Source of the DNA: DATAGF01 sp963835685 | GTDB lineage: Bacteria; Actinomycetota; Thermoleophilia; Miltoncostaeales; Miltoncostaeaceae | Direction: 5' to 3' | Assembly (NCBI GenBank): GCA_963835685.1 | Contig: CAWIGI010000016.1 | Coordinates: 124,001-188,000, forward strand | Length of the DNA stretch: 64,000 bases | Shown: piece after piece, positions 42,985 through 51,037 of the stretch | How positions within the stretch are numbered: position 1 is the first letter of the stretch | Layout of the letters: each line of letters starts with the position of its first letter | Program-made: the position numbers and the translations under genes | Notes under the pieces: generated by a model | What the model was told of the DNA's origin: nothing | Database searches by the model: none | Seen by the model: only the letters and a program-made list of their open reading frames with translations

Positions 42985-43407
42985 GCGTCGCCGCGGATGT
43001 AGGGGATGGTGCCCACGACGCCCACGAGTCCGGCCAGCGCGCCGGCGATCGGGGCGGCCTGGCTCATCGCCGGAGCACGCGCAGCCGGGCGCTGCCCCCG
43101 AAGTGCTCGACGGCGACCGCCGCCGCGATGCCGGGGTCGAACGGCCGGCACGAGAACACGTCGAACGAAGCAGCGGCCGGACACCTCGTCGGCGTGCAGG
43201 GTGATCGAGCTGGTTTCGATGAACTGCATCGCCGACCAGCCCTCGAGGTCCCCCTCGCCGAACCGCTCGAGCATGAGCGGTCCGTGCGCCCTCATCCCGA
43301 TCGCGTCGATCACCGCCGGCACGAAGGCGCGGATGCCGTCCGGGTCGGCGAGCCTCACGGGGTCGCCGCCGTGCAGGTCGATCGCGGCGAGCATCCCCCA
43401 CGGCACC
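42985..43407 (-). pseudogene. S-adenosylmethionine decarboxylase (SpeD)-like gene, frameshifted, plus a membrane-protein start
   Basis: On the minus strand, WGMLAAIDLHGGDPVRLADP then ERFGEGDLEGWSAMQFIETS, SITLHADEV and, after a frame change at 43164-43165, FSCRPFDPGIAAAVAVEHFGGSARLRVLRR. The 'FGE...GxSxxQxIETSxIxxH' pattern is that of AdoMet decarboxylase, whose pyruvoyl-forming Ser is in this region. The usual Cys of LxGCDP is Gly here. Removing one T (GTTCGAC to GTCGAC) restores CFVDVFSCRPFD. The next gene start, MSQAAPIAGALAGLVGVVGT, is the beginning of a small membrane protein cut short after about 29 residues. The 5' end is fused in frame to the RTX signal-peptide piece. Confidence 0.6.
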
Positions 43408-43571
43408 TCGATGGCGTTGGCGCCGGCGTCCCCGGTGACCTGCAGAGTCCCGCCGGCCAGCGAGACCGACGTCGCCCCGTCGGCGACCGCCGGCGCTGAG
43501 AGCGCCGCGGCCGCGACGGAGCAGGCCGCGAGCCGCCGTCGCTGGATCGATCGGGCCGTGCCCATGCCCAT
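43400..43571 (-). pseudogene. RTX protein 5' fragment (signal peptide)
   Basis: The ATG at 43571 overlaps the TGA of the hydrolase gene. The reading RRRLAACSVAAAALSAPAVADG is a signal peptide, followed by ATSVSLAGGTLQVTGDAGANAI, a standard opening of actinobacterial RTX proteins. It then runs without a stop into the SpeD-like sequence at about 43405. Confidence 0.55.
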
Positions 43572-44668
43572 CACGTCCTGAGTCGGGCGTCGGTTGCCAG
43601 GACGACGCCCGGCGTCCGGTCCGAGTTCCCCGGGAGGCGGGCTGCGGCCGCGGACCCCACCTGCTCGGCGAGGAACGCGGTGATCGCGCGCGCGACGGTG
43701 CCCGGGTCGTCCACGAACGGCCAGTGGCCGCACCGCTCGAGCACGCGGACCTCGGCGCTCGGGAAGGCGTCGCGCTGTCGCTCGGCGTGCTCGACCGGCA
43801 GGTACGGGTCGTGCCGGCCCCAGAGCACCAGGGCGGGCCGGTCCAGCGGGCGCACGGCGGCCGCGAGCCGCTCGCCGGCGGCGCCGACGTCGGGCACCGA
43901 GCGGTAGAGGTCCAGCACTGCTCGTCGCGTCCCGCGGTCGAAGTCGTCGTACATGCGGTCGACGAACGCCCGGGGCAGCCCGCGCGGGTTCCCGCGGCGC
44001 AGCAGGGTACGGAAGCCGAGCGGGGTGGTGGTCGCCATGAACAGCTCGCCCAGGACCGGGGTCCGCCAGAGGCGCGCGAGCGCGTGCCAGCGGTAGCCGG
44101 GCAGGGCGCCGGTGCCGATGAGCGCGGCGCTCGCGAACCGCTCCGGGTCGCCGGCCGCCCAGAGCAGGCCCCAGGGGCCGCCGAAGTCGTGGGCGACCAG
44201 GTGGACCCGCTCGATGCCCAGGGCGTCGATGGCGCGGCCCACGAAGGCGGCATGCCCGTCAACGGACTGCCGGAAGCCGTCGGGCGCCTCCGCGCGCCCG
44301 AACCCCGGCGCGTCCCAGGCCACGGCGCGCGCGCGCCGGCCGACGGCGGCGAGCAGCGGCTCCCAGTCGGCGCTGGAACCCGGGTTGCCGTGGAGGAAGA
44401 CCACGGCCTCGCGCGCGTCCGGAGGCCCGGCCTCGCGCAGCGGCGTGCGGACGCCGTCCACGCGCAGCTCGCTCCTGCGGACGCCCTCGGCCCCCTCGCG
44501 CCACGCCGTGGCGCGCGGCCCCCGCAGTACGCGCCGGGCGATCGCCGGGCGCAGGAGGGCCGGCGGCGGCTCGTGCATGCCGACCACCGCGATGAACGCC
44601 CCGGCGACGACGGGGTCGGCCTCCGCGGTCGCCCTGAGGCGGCGCAGGTACGCGTTCAGGATCCGCAC
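43571..44668 (-). CDS. Alpha/beta hydrolase (epoxide hydrolase/haloalkane dehalogenase-like), probable C-terminal part of a fusion
   Basis: A 365-codon frame from a GTG at 44668. Residues ~60-345 form an alpha/beta-hydrolase: VVFLHGNPGSSADWEPLL (oxyanion HGNPG, ~89-106), nucleophile Asp in HLVAHDFGGPWGLLWA, acid region LVLWGRHDPYLPVEH and the catalytic His in LERCGHWPFVDDP. An Asp nucleophile in HDFGG marks epoxide hydrolases/dehalogenases rather than esterases. The first ~55 residues (MRILNAYLRRLRATAEADPV...) are not hydrolase; they match the C-terminal end of the upstream FAD monooxygenase. With one T removed at ~44722 both domains form one 754-residue protein. Confidence 0.82.
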   Translation of the reverse strand: MRILNAYLRRLRATAEADPVVAGAFIAVVGMHEPPPALLRPAIARRVLRGPRATAWREGAEGVRRSELRVDGVRTPLREAGPPDAREAVVFLHGNPGSSADWEPLLAAVGRRARAVAWDAPGFGRAEAPDGFRQSVDGHAAFVGRAIDALGIERVHLVAHDFGGPWGLLWAAGDPERFASAALIGTGALPGYRWHALARLWRTPVLGELFMATTTPLGFRTLLRRGNPRGLPRAFVDRMYDDFDRGTRRAVLDLYRSVPDVGAAGERLAAAVRPLDRPALVLWGRHDPYLPVEHAERQRDAFPSAEVRVLERCGHWPFVDDPGTVARAITAFLAEQVGSAAAARLPGNSDRTPGVVLATDARLRT

Positions 44669-45836
44669 CCGCAGGGGGCGGCGCGCCTCGACGACCGGCA
44701 GGGCGAGGTCCGCCCCGGTCGAACAGGGTCCACGCGTGGTCGATCGGCGCGGCGGCCGCGGCGAAGAAGCGCCGGGCGAGGTCGCCCTGGCCGGCCTGCA
44801 GGCACTCGCCCAGGGCGACCGCCTGGGCCGCGGCCACCGTCATGCCCTGCCCGTAGGTCGGGTTGAAGGAGCAGAGCGCGTCGCCGCACACCAAGAGTCC
44901 CTCGGGAAAGCGGCGCAGGCGCTCGTAGCGGCGGCGCAGGCTGACGGGGAAGGCGTGAGTCGCGACCTCGTCGAGGGGCTCGGCCGCCCTGATCGCGTCC
45001 AGCACCTCGGGCGGGGCGACGGTCGCGGCGAATGCGGCGTGCCCGTCGGGGTCGCCGGGCGGGCGGTGCTCGGGCCCGTAGCCGCCGAGCGAGAGGATCC
45101 AGCGCTCGCCCTCCTGGGCGAACAGGAACATGACCCGGGGCCGATCGGGGACGGCGCCGACGAGCACCATCTTGTCGCCGCCGAGGGCGTCCTCCGGCAG
45201 GCGCAGGTGGCGGCTCGCGTAGGTCACGCCGACGGGCAGCCGCTCCTCGGGTGGCCGCGGGTAACCGAGGCCCTCGAGCCACGCGGGCACGCGGGCGTCG
45301 CGGCCCGTGGCGGCGACCACGAGGTCGGCCGGCACCATCTCCTCGGCGCTGCCGTCGGCGCGGCGCAGGATGCGCACGCCGGTGACGCGCCCGCCGTCGC
45401 GGCTGGCCGTCAGGCCCAGCACATCGCAGCGCGGGATCACCTCGAGGGCGGGCAGCGCGCGCACGCGGCGACGCACGTGTCCCTCGATGAACGGACGGCT
45501 GGCGAAGATCGAGCTCGCCCCCGTCGACGCGCGGGCAAGCTCGTGGCCGCCAACGATGAAGCGCATCTCCTCCAGCACCGCCCCGGTGGGTGCCCCGGCC
45601 TCGATCACCTCGGCGCTGAAGCCGGGAAGCAGCCGGTCGAGGTGGATCCGTCCCTGCGGGAGCAGGGCGTGGGCGTGGCGTCCCTGCGGCACCGCCCTCC
45701 GATCCTGCGGGCCCGCAGGCAGGTCGTCCCGATCCACCACCGTCACGCGCTCATACGCGTCCGAGAGCGACCGGGCCGCGAGCAGCCCCGCGACGCTGCC
45801 GCCGATCACCACCGCGTGCTCTCCCATCCGTCCCAT
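44669..45836 (-). CDS. FAD-dependent monooxygenase/oxidoreductase, frameshifted near its end
   Basis: The N-terminal ~370 residues of an FAD-dependent aromatic-ring/geranylgeranyl-reductase-like enzyme. Features are VVIGGSVAGLLAARSLSDAYERVTVVDRDDL (GxGxxG-type with E/D end), the DLVVAATGRDARVPAWLEGLGY loop and the GD motif GLLVCGDALCSFNPTYGQGMTVAAAQAVALG (~290-320). The frame breaks at about 44722 (CTGTTCGACCGGG; deleting one T gives CTG TCG ACC GGG GCG GAC CTC GCC CTG). The proper end, ALPVVEARRPLRVRILNAYLRRL, then lies in the hydrolase frame. Start ATG 45836 follows AGGAGG. Confidence 0.82.
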
Positions 45837-45926
45837 GTCCGCCGCCTCCTGATCCGGGGTCGCGACCGAGGATCGGGCGGCCGGCTGACGAGGCGCCAGG
45901 CGAGTTCCTGCCGAATCCCTGCCGAG

Positions 45927-48056
45927 TCAGCGCGGCGGAGGGCCGTAGAGCTCCCGCTGCCAGAGCCAGTCCACGACTCGCTCCACGCCTCGCGTGAGGT
46001 GGCCTCTGTAGGTGCTGAAGGGGAGCCCGAGCAGGTCGGCGGCGGCCTCCTGGGTGGGCGCCGGCCGGAGGTAGGTGCGGTCGAGGGCGCGCACGAGCTT
46101 CTCGTCGCGCGGGTCCGCGCGGAGGGCGGCGACCGCCTGCTCGAGCAGGTCGCGCAGGGCCTCCGGGGGCGGGCGGTCCCCGCATGCGTCGCGCACGACG
46201 CGCGCCCGCAGGAGCGGATTCGCCGCCAGGGCCTGCGGCCGGTGCAGGTCGCGCAGCCCCCGGCGGACGGCGTCGGCGAACTCCGGTTGCGACAGCGCGA
46301 GCTCGGGCGCGTCCGCCGGCGGCGCGGCGGGCGCCGGCGGCTCGGCTCCCAGCTCACGCTCGTTCATCCGCTCGAGCCAGGCCAGCGCGTCCTCCCGGCG
46401 CCAGTCGCGCGCGAAGACGCCGTGGCGCCGCCCGCCGACCTCGAAGTCGGCCGACGGCGCGCGCCCAAAGCCGATGTACGCCATCAGCGGCGCGAGCGCG
46501 TCGGGATCCGCGGAGGCGATGTAGTACCAGGACAGCCGGGGCCGCATCAGCCACTCCTGGGTGGAGCGCAGGGTCACGACGTTGAACGACCGCGACGGCG
46601 CCTGGTACGCGTCGCGGTCCATGTAGAAGCGGCCGCAGAGGACCTCGTCGCCGGGGCGCGGGGCGGCGTGCTGATGGGCGTGGGCCCAGGCCGCGGCCGC
46701 CCCGGGGTCCTGCGCGAGATCCTCCTCCGACGCCTCGTGCAGCGACACGTGGGCGAGGAAGCCGAGCGGCTCGGGCTCGCGCCCTCGGACGACGTCGAAG
46801 CCCCCGGGCTGGCGCCGGAGCCAGTGGGCCGCGATCGCCGCCGACTCGGCCCCCTCGTGGCGCTCGACCATGGCCAGCACGGCCTCGGCGTCGCCGGGCC
46901 GCAGCGCGTCGGCGTACACCTCACCCAGGCTCTCCCACTCCCAGAACGCCGGCGCGGCCGGGTTCCCGCGATGGAGGAACATCAGGTCCGCCAGCGCGCG
47001 CTGGTGCTCACGGCCCTCGCAGGTGAGCAGCCGCTCGACGACGTCGCGGCGCACCAGGGCGTGGACGCGCGTGTACGCGGCGCGGTCGCGCCAGCGCAGG
47101 TCCGCGTCGATGGCCTCGCGGGCGAGGTCGTGCAGCACGAGCCCTCGTGGGCTGCCCTCGACGAACGAGAGCCCGCGAAGCCAGGCGAACATCTCCTCGC
47201 CCTCGGAGTCGCCGATGGCCCCCCGGAGCAGGCCCTCGGTCGCGAAGCCGGCGTGCGCGGCGACCTCGAGCGCCAGCCGGTGCCGCGGGCTCGGCACCTC
47301 GGCGACGAAGCAGGTCACCAACCGCTCGACCACGTCGGGCACGGCATCGAGGTCGAGCGGCGCGCCGCCGCCCGCGTCCCCGCGCTGGGACAGCACGTCG
47401 AGCAGCAGGGAGAGCGCCAGCGGGTGGCCATGGGTGACCGCGATCGCCTCGTCGTGGAGGTCGTCGGCGACGCCCGCCGCGCTCATGAAGGCGCGCGCGT
47501 CGTCCGGGCCGAGGTTGCGCAGCGAGACCACCCGCAGGAGGTCGCGCCAGCCGGGATCGCGCCGCCACTCCTCCCCGGGCCGCGTCCGGCCGGCGATCAC
47601 GGTGATCGCGCCGGCGGGCAGCGCGGGGATGAAGTCCTCGCGCAGCCACTCCTCCAGGCCGCGCGCCCGCTCGAACGTGTCGAGCAGCAGCAGGGGCCGT
47701 GCCCTGGCGGCCAGCGCGTCCGCCGGCGGGCCCTGCCCGGGCCCGAGGACCTTGTCCAGCTCGGCGACGAACGCCGGGGGCACCGGGTCGACGGCGCGCA
47801 GATCGAGCCGCACCGGCTCGAGCCCCGCGTCGGCCGCGGCCTCCGCCATGGCTCCGAGCAGCGCCGTCTTGCCCACGCCGCCGGGACCATGGACCCAGAG
47901 CACGCTGAAGGACTCCGGGGCGTCGAGCGCCGAGCGGAACAGCTCGAGCTCGGCCGCCCGCCCGACGAACGCGCGCCGTCGCGCTCCGCGCAGGCGATCG
48001 GCCACCGTCGCCGCCGGCGGCGGTCCGGACCGGCTCCGCGCGGTGATCTCGCCCAC
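45927..48056 (-). CDS. STAND-type ATPase, unknown function
   Basis: A 709-residue signal-transduction-type NTPase. Walker A is GPGGVGKT (residues ~57-64) and Walker B is PLLLLDTFE (Asp ~127), followed by ALPAGAITVIAGRTRPG (sensor 1) and GHPLALSLLLDVLS (the GxPLAL motif of NB-ARC/STAND proteins). The middle (~270-460) is helical, with a winged-helix-like RHRLALEVAAHAGFATEGLL, and the C-terminal end QEAAADLLGLPFSTYRGHLTRGVERVVDWLW resembles sigma-70 region 4 or a LuxR-type HTH, so it may bind DNA. The GTG at 48056 is chosen because AGGAGGGGG precedes it. It is 90 bp upstream of the FAD/hydrolase genes and probably regulates them (inference). Confidence 0.75.
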   Translation of the reverse strand: MGEITARSRSGPPPAATVADRLRGARRRAFVGRAAELELFRSALDAPESFSVLWVHGPGGVGKTALLGAMAEAAADAGLEPVRLDLRAVDPVPPAFVAELDKVLGPGQGPPADALAARARPLLLLDTFERARGLEEWLREDFIPALPAGAITVIAGRTRPGEEWRRDPGWRDLLRVVSLRNLGPDDARAFMSAAGVADDLHDEAIAVTHGHPLALSLLLDVLSQRGDAGGGAPLDLDAVPDVVERLVTCFVAEVPSPRHRLALEVAAHAGFATEGLLRGAIGDSEGEEMFAWLRGLSFVEGSPRGLVLHDLAREAIDADLRWRDRAAYTRVHALVRRDVVERLLTCEGREHQRALADLMFLHRGNPAAPAFWEWESLGEVYADALRPGDAEAVLAMVERHEGAESAAIAAHWLRRQPGGFDVVRGREPEPLGFLAHVSLHEASEEDLAQDPGAAAAWAHAHQHAAPRPGDEVLCGRFYMDRDAYQAPSRSFNVVTLRSTQEWLMRPRLSWYYIASADPDALAPLMAYIGFGRAPSADFEVGGRRHGVFARDWRREDALAWLERMNERELGAEPPAPAAPPADAPELALSQPEFADAVRRGLRDLHRPQALAANPLLRARVVRDACGDRPPPEALRDLLEQAVAALRADPRDEKLVRALDRTYLRPAPTQEAAADLLGLPFSTYRGHLTRGVERVVDWLWQRELYGPPPR

Positions 48057-48123
48057 GACCGCCCCCTCCTCGGCCGAGCGTAGCCACCCGTCCGCGGGTG
48101 CGCCAGGCCGGAGCGGACGAGCG

Positions 48124-48315
48124 TCAGGCGGCGACGACCTCGCCGACGCCCAGGCAGGGCACGCAGGCGCTCGCGACGAGGACGGCACCCTCGCCGTTGG
48201 CGGCCTGCTCGCGGGTCCAGATGCGCCGCTGGCCCCAGCAGGTGGGACAGGGCGCCCAGAGAACGGCCCGGTCGTCGGTCGCGGTGGTCCGTGTGGTGGT
48301 GGCGTTGGGGGTCAC
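48124..48315 (-). CDS. Small zinc-ribbon protein
   Basis: A 63-residue protein with two CxxC knuckles of the DnaJ-like kind, WAPCPTCWGQRRI and ASACVPCLGVGEVV (CxxCxG...CxxCxG). It probably binds one zinc and may act as a small adapter. The GTG at 48315 is preferred over a TTG at 48351. It is 67 bp upstream of the STAND gene on the same strand, possibly the same operon. Function unknown. Confidence 0.6.
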   Translation of the reverse strand: MTPNATTTRTTATDDRAVLWAPCPTCWGQRRIWTREQAANGEGAVLVASACVPCLGVGEVVAA

Positions 48316-48484
48316 GACAACTGATACGGAGGCGGGCGGGCCCCAGACCAACCCCCCGCTCGTGTGAGGATCGCCCCCGGACGTGTTCTAAACCTCGCCC
48401 GTTCCCGGGGACCGCCCGCGGGGACGCCCGGGCGGTGCGCGGGTACCTCCACGCCAGAACCCGCGAGCGATGGAGGTGAGGCCC

Positions 48485-49492
48485 ATGACCGCGATCAGAG
48501 AGGCGATCGTCGTCGACGTTCCGGTCCCGGTCGCGTACGGCCAGTGGACCCGTTTCGAGGAGTTCCCCCGGTTCATGGAGGGGGTGACGGAGGTTCGGCA
48601 GCTCGACGACAAGAACCTCCACTGGGAGGCGGACGTCGCCGGGCGGCACGCCGCCTGGGACGCCGAGATCATCGACCAGGAGCCGGACACGCGGATCGCC
48701 TGGCGCTCGACCGGCGGGACCCAGAACGACGGAGAGGTGCGCTTCGAGCCGGTCGACGAGGCGAGCACGCGCATCTCCGTGATCATGGTCCACGAGGACG
48801 AGGGCATCGCCGAGAAGGCCGCGGGCTCCCTGGGCCTGGCCGAGCGCAGGGTTCGGGGCGATCTGGAGCGCTTCAAGGAGCTGGTCGAGTCCGGCAACGG
48901 CGACCCGAGCGGCGGCTGGCGTGGCGAGATCCACGGCGGCGAGGTCCGCAACGGCGACCCCGACCGCACGGGGCCCGAGTTGAGCGACGACGAGCCCGCC
49001 GGCTTGGGGCCGGAGGGCTACTCCGAGGCGACCCGGCTCCCGTCCCTCGGGCGCCTGCGCGGCATGGACGCCCGCACGACCGACGGCGAGAAGATCGGGA
49101 CCGTCAAGGACGTCTACCTGGACGCCGAGGCGCGGTACGCGCGCTACCTCGCGGTCAAGACGGGGTGGTTCGGCGGGACCCACGTCGTGCCGATCGACGA
49201 CGTGACGTACGTCAACGGCGAGGACGACTCGTACGTCGTGGTGCCCTACGCGGCGGACCAGATCAAGAACGCGCCGACCTTCGGGGACGACGACGAGCTC
49301 ACCCCGGAGCGCGAGCGGGCGATCTACGACCACTACCAGCGGGTCGGCTACTGGGAGGACACCCGCGACATCGTCCGGGCGCGCCAGACCGAGCCCGCGC
49401 CCACGCCGCAGATCGCCGAGGCCGAGGTGGCCGACGCGATCCGGCGGGGCGACGACCCGCGGCGGGTGCGCGTGAAGCGCTGGGGGGCCTGA
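48485..49492 (+). CDS. SRPBCC (polyketide cyclase-like) and PRC-barrel fusion protein
   Basis: A 335-residue two-domain protein. Residues ~1-150 are a START/SRPBCC domain of the 'cyclase/dehydrase' kind: REAIVVDVPVPVAYGQWTRFEEFPRFMEGVTEVRQLDD, WDAEIIDQEPDTRIAWRS and the C-terminal helix LGLAERRVRGDLERFKELVE. A linker of ~40 acidic residues follows, then a PRC-barrel (~190-265): GRLRGMDARTTDGEKIGTVKDVYLD ... YLAVKTGWFGGTHVVPIDDVTYV. The tail is charged. PRC-barrels occur in RimM, photosynthetic H-subunits and stress proteins, and the two halves exist separately in many actinomycetes. A GGAGGTGA Shine-Dalgarno supports the ATG at 48485. Confidence 0.87.
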   Translation: MTAIREAIVVDVPVPVAYGQWTRFEEFPRFMEGVTEVRQLDDKNLHWEADVAGRHAAWDAEIIDQEPDTRIAWRSTGGTQNDGEVRFEPVDEASTRISVIMVHEDEGIAEKAAGSLGLAERRVRGDLERFKELVESGNGDPSGGWRGEIHGGEVRNGDPDRTGPELSDDEPAGLGPEGYSEATRLPSLGRLRGMDARTTDGEKIGTVKDVYLDAEARYARYLAVKTGWFGGTHVVPIDDVTYVNGEDDSYVVVPYAADQIKNAPTFGDDDELTPERERAIYDHYQRVGYWEDTRDIVRARQTEPAPTPQIAEAEVADAIRRGDDPRRVRVKRWGA

Positions 49493-49538
49493 CTCCACCG
49501 CTTCATCGCCGGCGGCGGCGGTGCGACACTGCGGCGCC

Positions 49539-50443
49539 ATGCGCCGCCGCCGGACGCTCTGGTCTCGATCGCCGCCGTCCTGCTCGCCGCGCGCCGCCGC
49601 TGCATGCGGCGGCGGCGCCGAGCGCGTCCGCGCCCGCGGTGGACGAGCGGCGCCGATCACTTCGACGCCCGCCGCGCGTTCGCCGACCTGCGCGCCCAGG
49701 TGGCGCTCGGGCCCCGGCCCGCGGGGTCCGAGGCGTCCCGGCGGCTGGCCGATCGCCTGAGGGCGCGTCTGCCGGGCGGCCGCTTCGAGCCCGTCCCCGG
49801 CGGCCTGCGGAACGTGGTCGGGACCCTGCCCGGCCGTGGGAGGCCGGTCCTGGTGGGGGCGCACTACGACACGAAGGACATCCCCGGGTTCGTCGGCGCC
49901 AACGACGGCGCCTCCGGGACGGCGACCGTGCTCGAGCTGGCCCGCGTCATGCGGTCGGGGCGGCGGGCGTGCGAGCGCGAGATCCGCTTCGTGATGTTCG
50001 ACGGCGAGGAGAGCCCCCGCGGGGCCGCGCGGGCCGACTTCCTGACCGAGGGCCTGCGGGGCAGCCGGGCCTACGCCGCCGCCCACGCCGACGAGCTGGC
50101 GGCCGTCGTGGTCGTCAACTTCGTCGGCGACAGGGACCTCTCGATCCCCCGCGAGGCCGGCTCGGACGTGAGCCTGTGGCGGCTGCTGCGGGCGTCGGCG
50201 CGGCGGGTGGGGGCGGGCGAGGTCTTTCCGGCGTCGAGGCGAGGGCGCATCTACGACGACCACACGCCGTTCACCGAGCGCGGCGTGCCCGCCATCGACC
50301 TGATCGACTTCGACTACCCGCATTTCCACCGGCCGAGCGACACGCTCGACAAGGTGTCGGCGCGCAGCCTCGACCGCGTCGGCGAGAGCCTCGTCGAGAT
50401 GCTCCGGACGCTCGCCCGGGCGACGTGCCGCGAGCCCGGCTAG
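49539..50443 (+). CDS. M28-family metallopeptidase (lipoprotein), N-terminus disrupted
   Basis: Residues from about 49660 on are a zinc exopeptidase of the M28 / glutaminyl-peptide-cyclotransferase type: RNVVGTLPGRGRPVLVGAHYDTKDIPGF (first metal ligand His in AHYDT), GANDGASGTATVLELARVM (bridging Asp), FVMFDGEESPRG (catalytic/ligand Glu pair), and DDHTPFTERGVPAIDLIDFDYPHFHRPSDTLDK (final ligand His). The head is scrambled: ATG 49539 gives MRRRRTL, a hydrophobic LVSIAAVLLAA lies in another frame, and a lipobox-like AAAACGGG in the first again. At least two small indels must separate these. As read, only a GTG/ATG-less core starting near 49604 is in one frame. Confidence 0.75.
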
Positions 50444-50644
50444 CGGCGCGTAACGACGAACAGGACCCGCTTGGCCCGCGACGGCGGCTCGTTCAGGGCG
50501 TCCCGCCGGGGCCTGGCGGCCGTCACCGCCCCGACGCGCGGCAGACGCCGCCGGCGCCGGCGGACGCGGGCGCCGAGCCGCCCCCGGCGGGGCCGGAAGG
50601 CGTCGGCCGCCCCCGGTGCGGATGCGCTGTGAAAGATGTTGTAC

Positions 50645-50662
50645 ATGTCACCCTCCGACGCC
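50645..50662 (+). repeat. Dispersed motif ATGTCAYCCTCAGACGCC, copy 4
   Basis: ATGTCACCCTCCGACGCC, one base from copy 3, preceded by GTTGTAC. It lies at the 3' end of the small zinc-ribbon gene on the other strand, whose stop is at 50648-50650. Confidence 0.6.
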
Positions 50663-50863
50663 GGCGGGGCGCGGTTCATTCCCTGACGCGCGCCGAAGCG
50701 GGGAGCGCCAGGCCCGCGTCGCACGGCGCACGAGCTCGACCCCCGGGCGCCCGCACCAGCAGACGTAGGCCACCTCGATGCCGGCGTCGCCGCTGGTCAC
50801 GGCGAGGAGCTGGCGGGTGCCGAGCAGCACGCGGCCGCAGCTGGGGCAGTGGACGTCCATCAT
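50648..50863 (-). CDS. Small zinc-ribbon protein
   Basis: A 71-residue protein: VHCPSCGRVLLGTRQLLAV near the start, then EVAYVCWCGRPGVELV, giving CxxC and CxC ligands for one zinc. The remaining ~35 residues are basic. An ATG at 50863 and another at 50860 are both possible, with GGGAGGTG upstream. It is divergent from the MocR regulator and shares the CCAAT/ATTGG region with it, so it may be a target of that regulator. Confidence 0.65.
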   Translation of the reverse strand: MMDVHCPSCGRVLLGTRQLLAVTSGDAGIEVAYVCWCGRPGVELVRRATRAWRSPLRRASGNEPRPAGVGG

Positions 50864-50928
50864 CGGGGCACCTCCCGGCTCGTGCGGATCGCATGGAGAA
50901 CGCGTGGCCGCGTCCCCCGTGTGAGGAT

Positions 50929-51032
50929 CCAATCGGCGCAAGATTGGACTCGTATTGGCTCCTGTCTCGCGACATTGGACTGAGCAAATCCCATCCAGGC
51001 TTGCACTTCAAGAGCCAATTCGGCAAGATTGG
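50929..51032. promoter_or_regulatory. Array of CCAAT/ATTGG half-sites before the MocR gene
   Basis: Two inverted pairs, CCAAT-n9-ATTGG (50929-50947) and CCAAT-n8-ATTGG (51015-51032), flank two more ATTGG copies (50954, 50974). The last pair ends 5 nt before the ATG at 51038. Multiple direct and inverted half-sites are typical of MocR regulators, which bind as dimers over long stretches. Confidence 0.65.
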
Positions 51033-51037
51033 TCCCA

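Noticed and set aside
44112..48083. 1323-codon rightward ORF opposite the STAND and FAD genes
   Set aside because: Shadow of the real leftward genes, with Arg/Ala/Gly low-complexity sequence and no domains.
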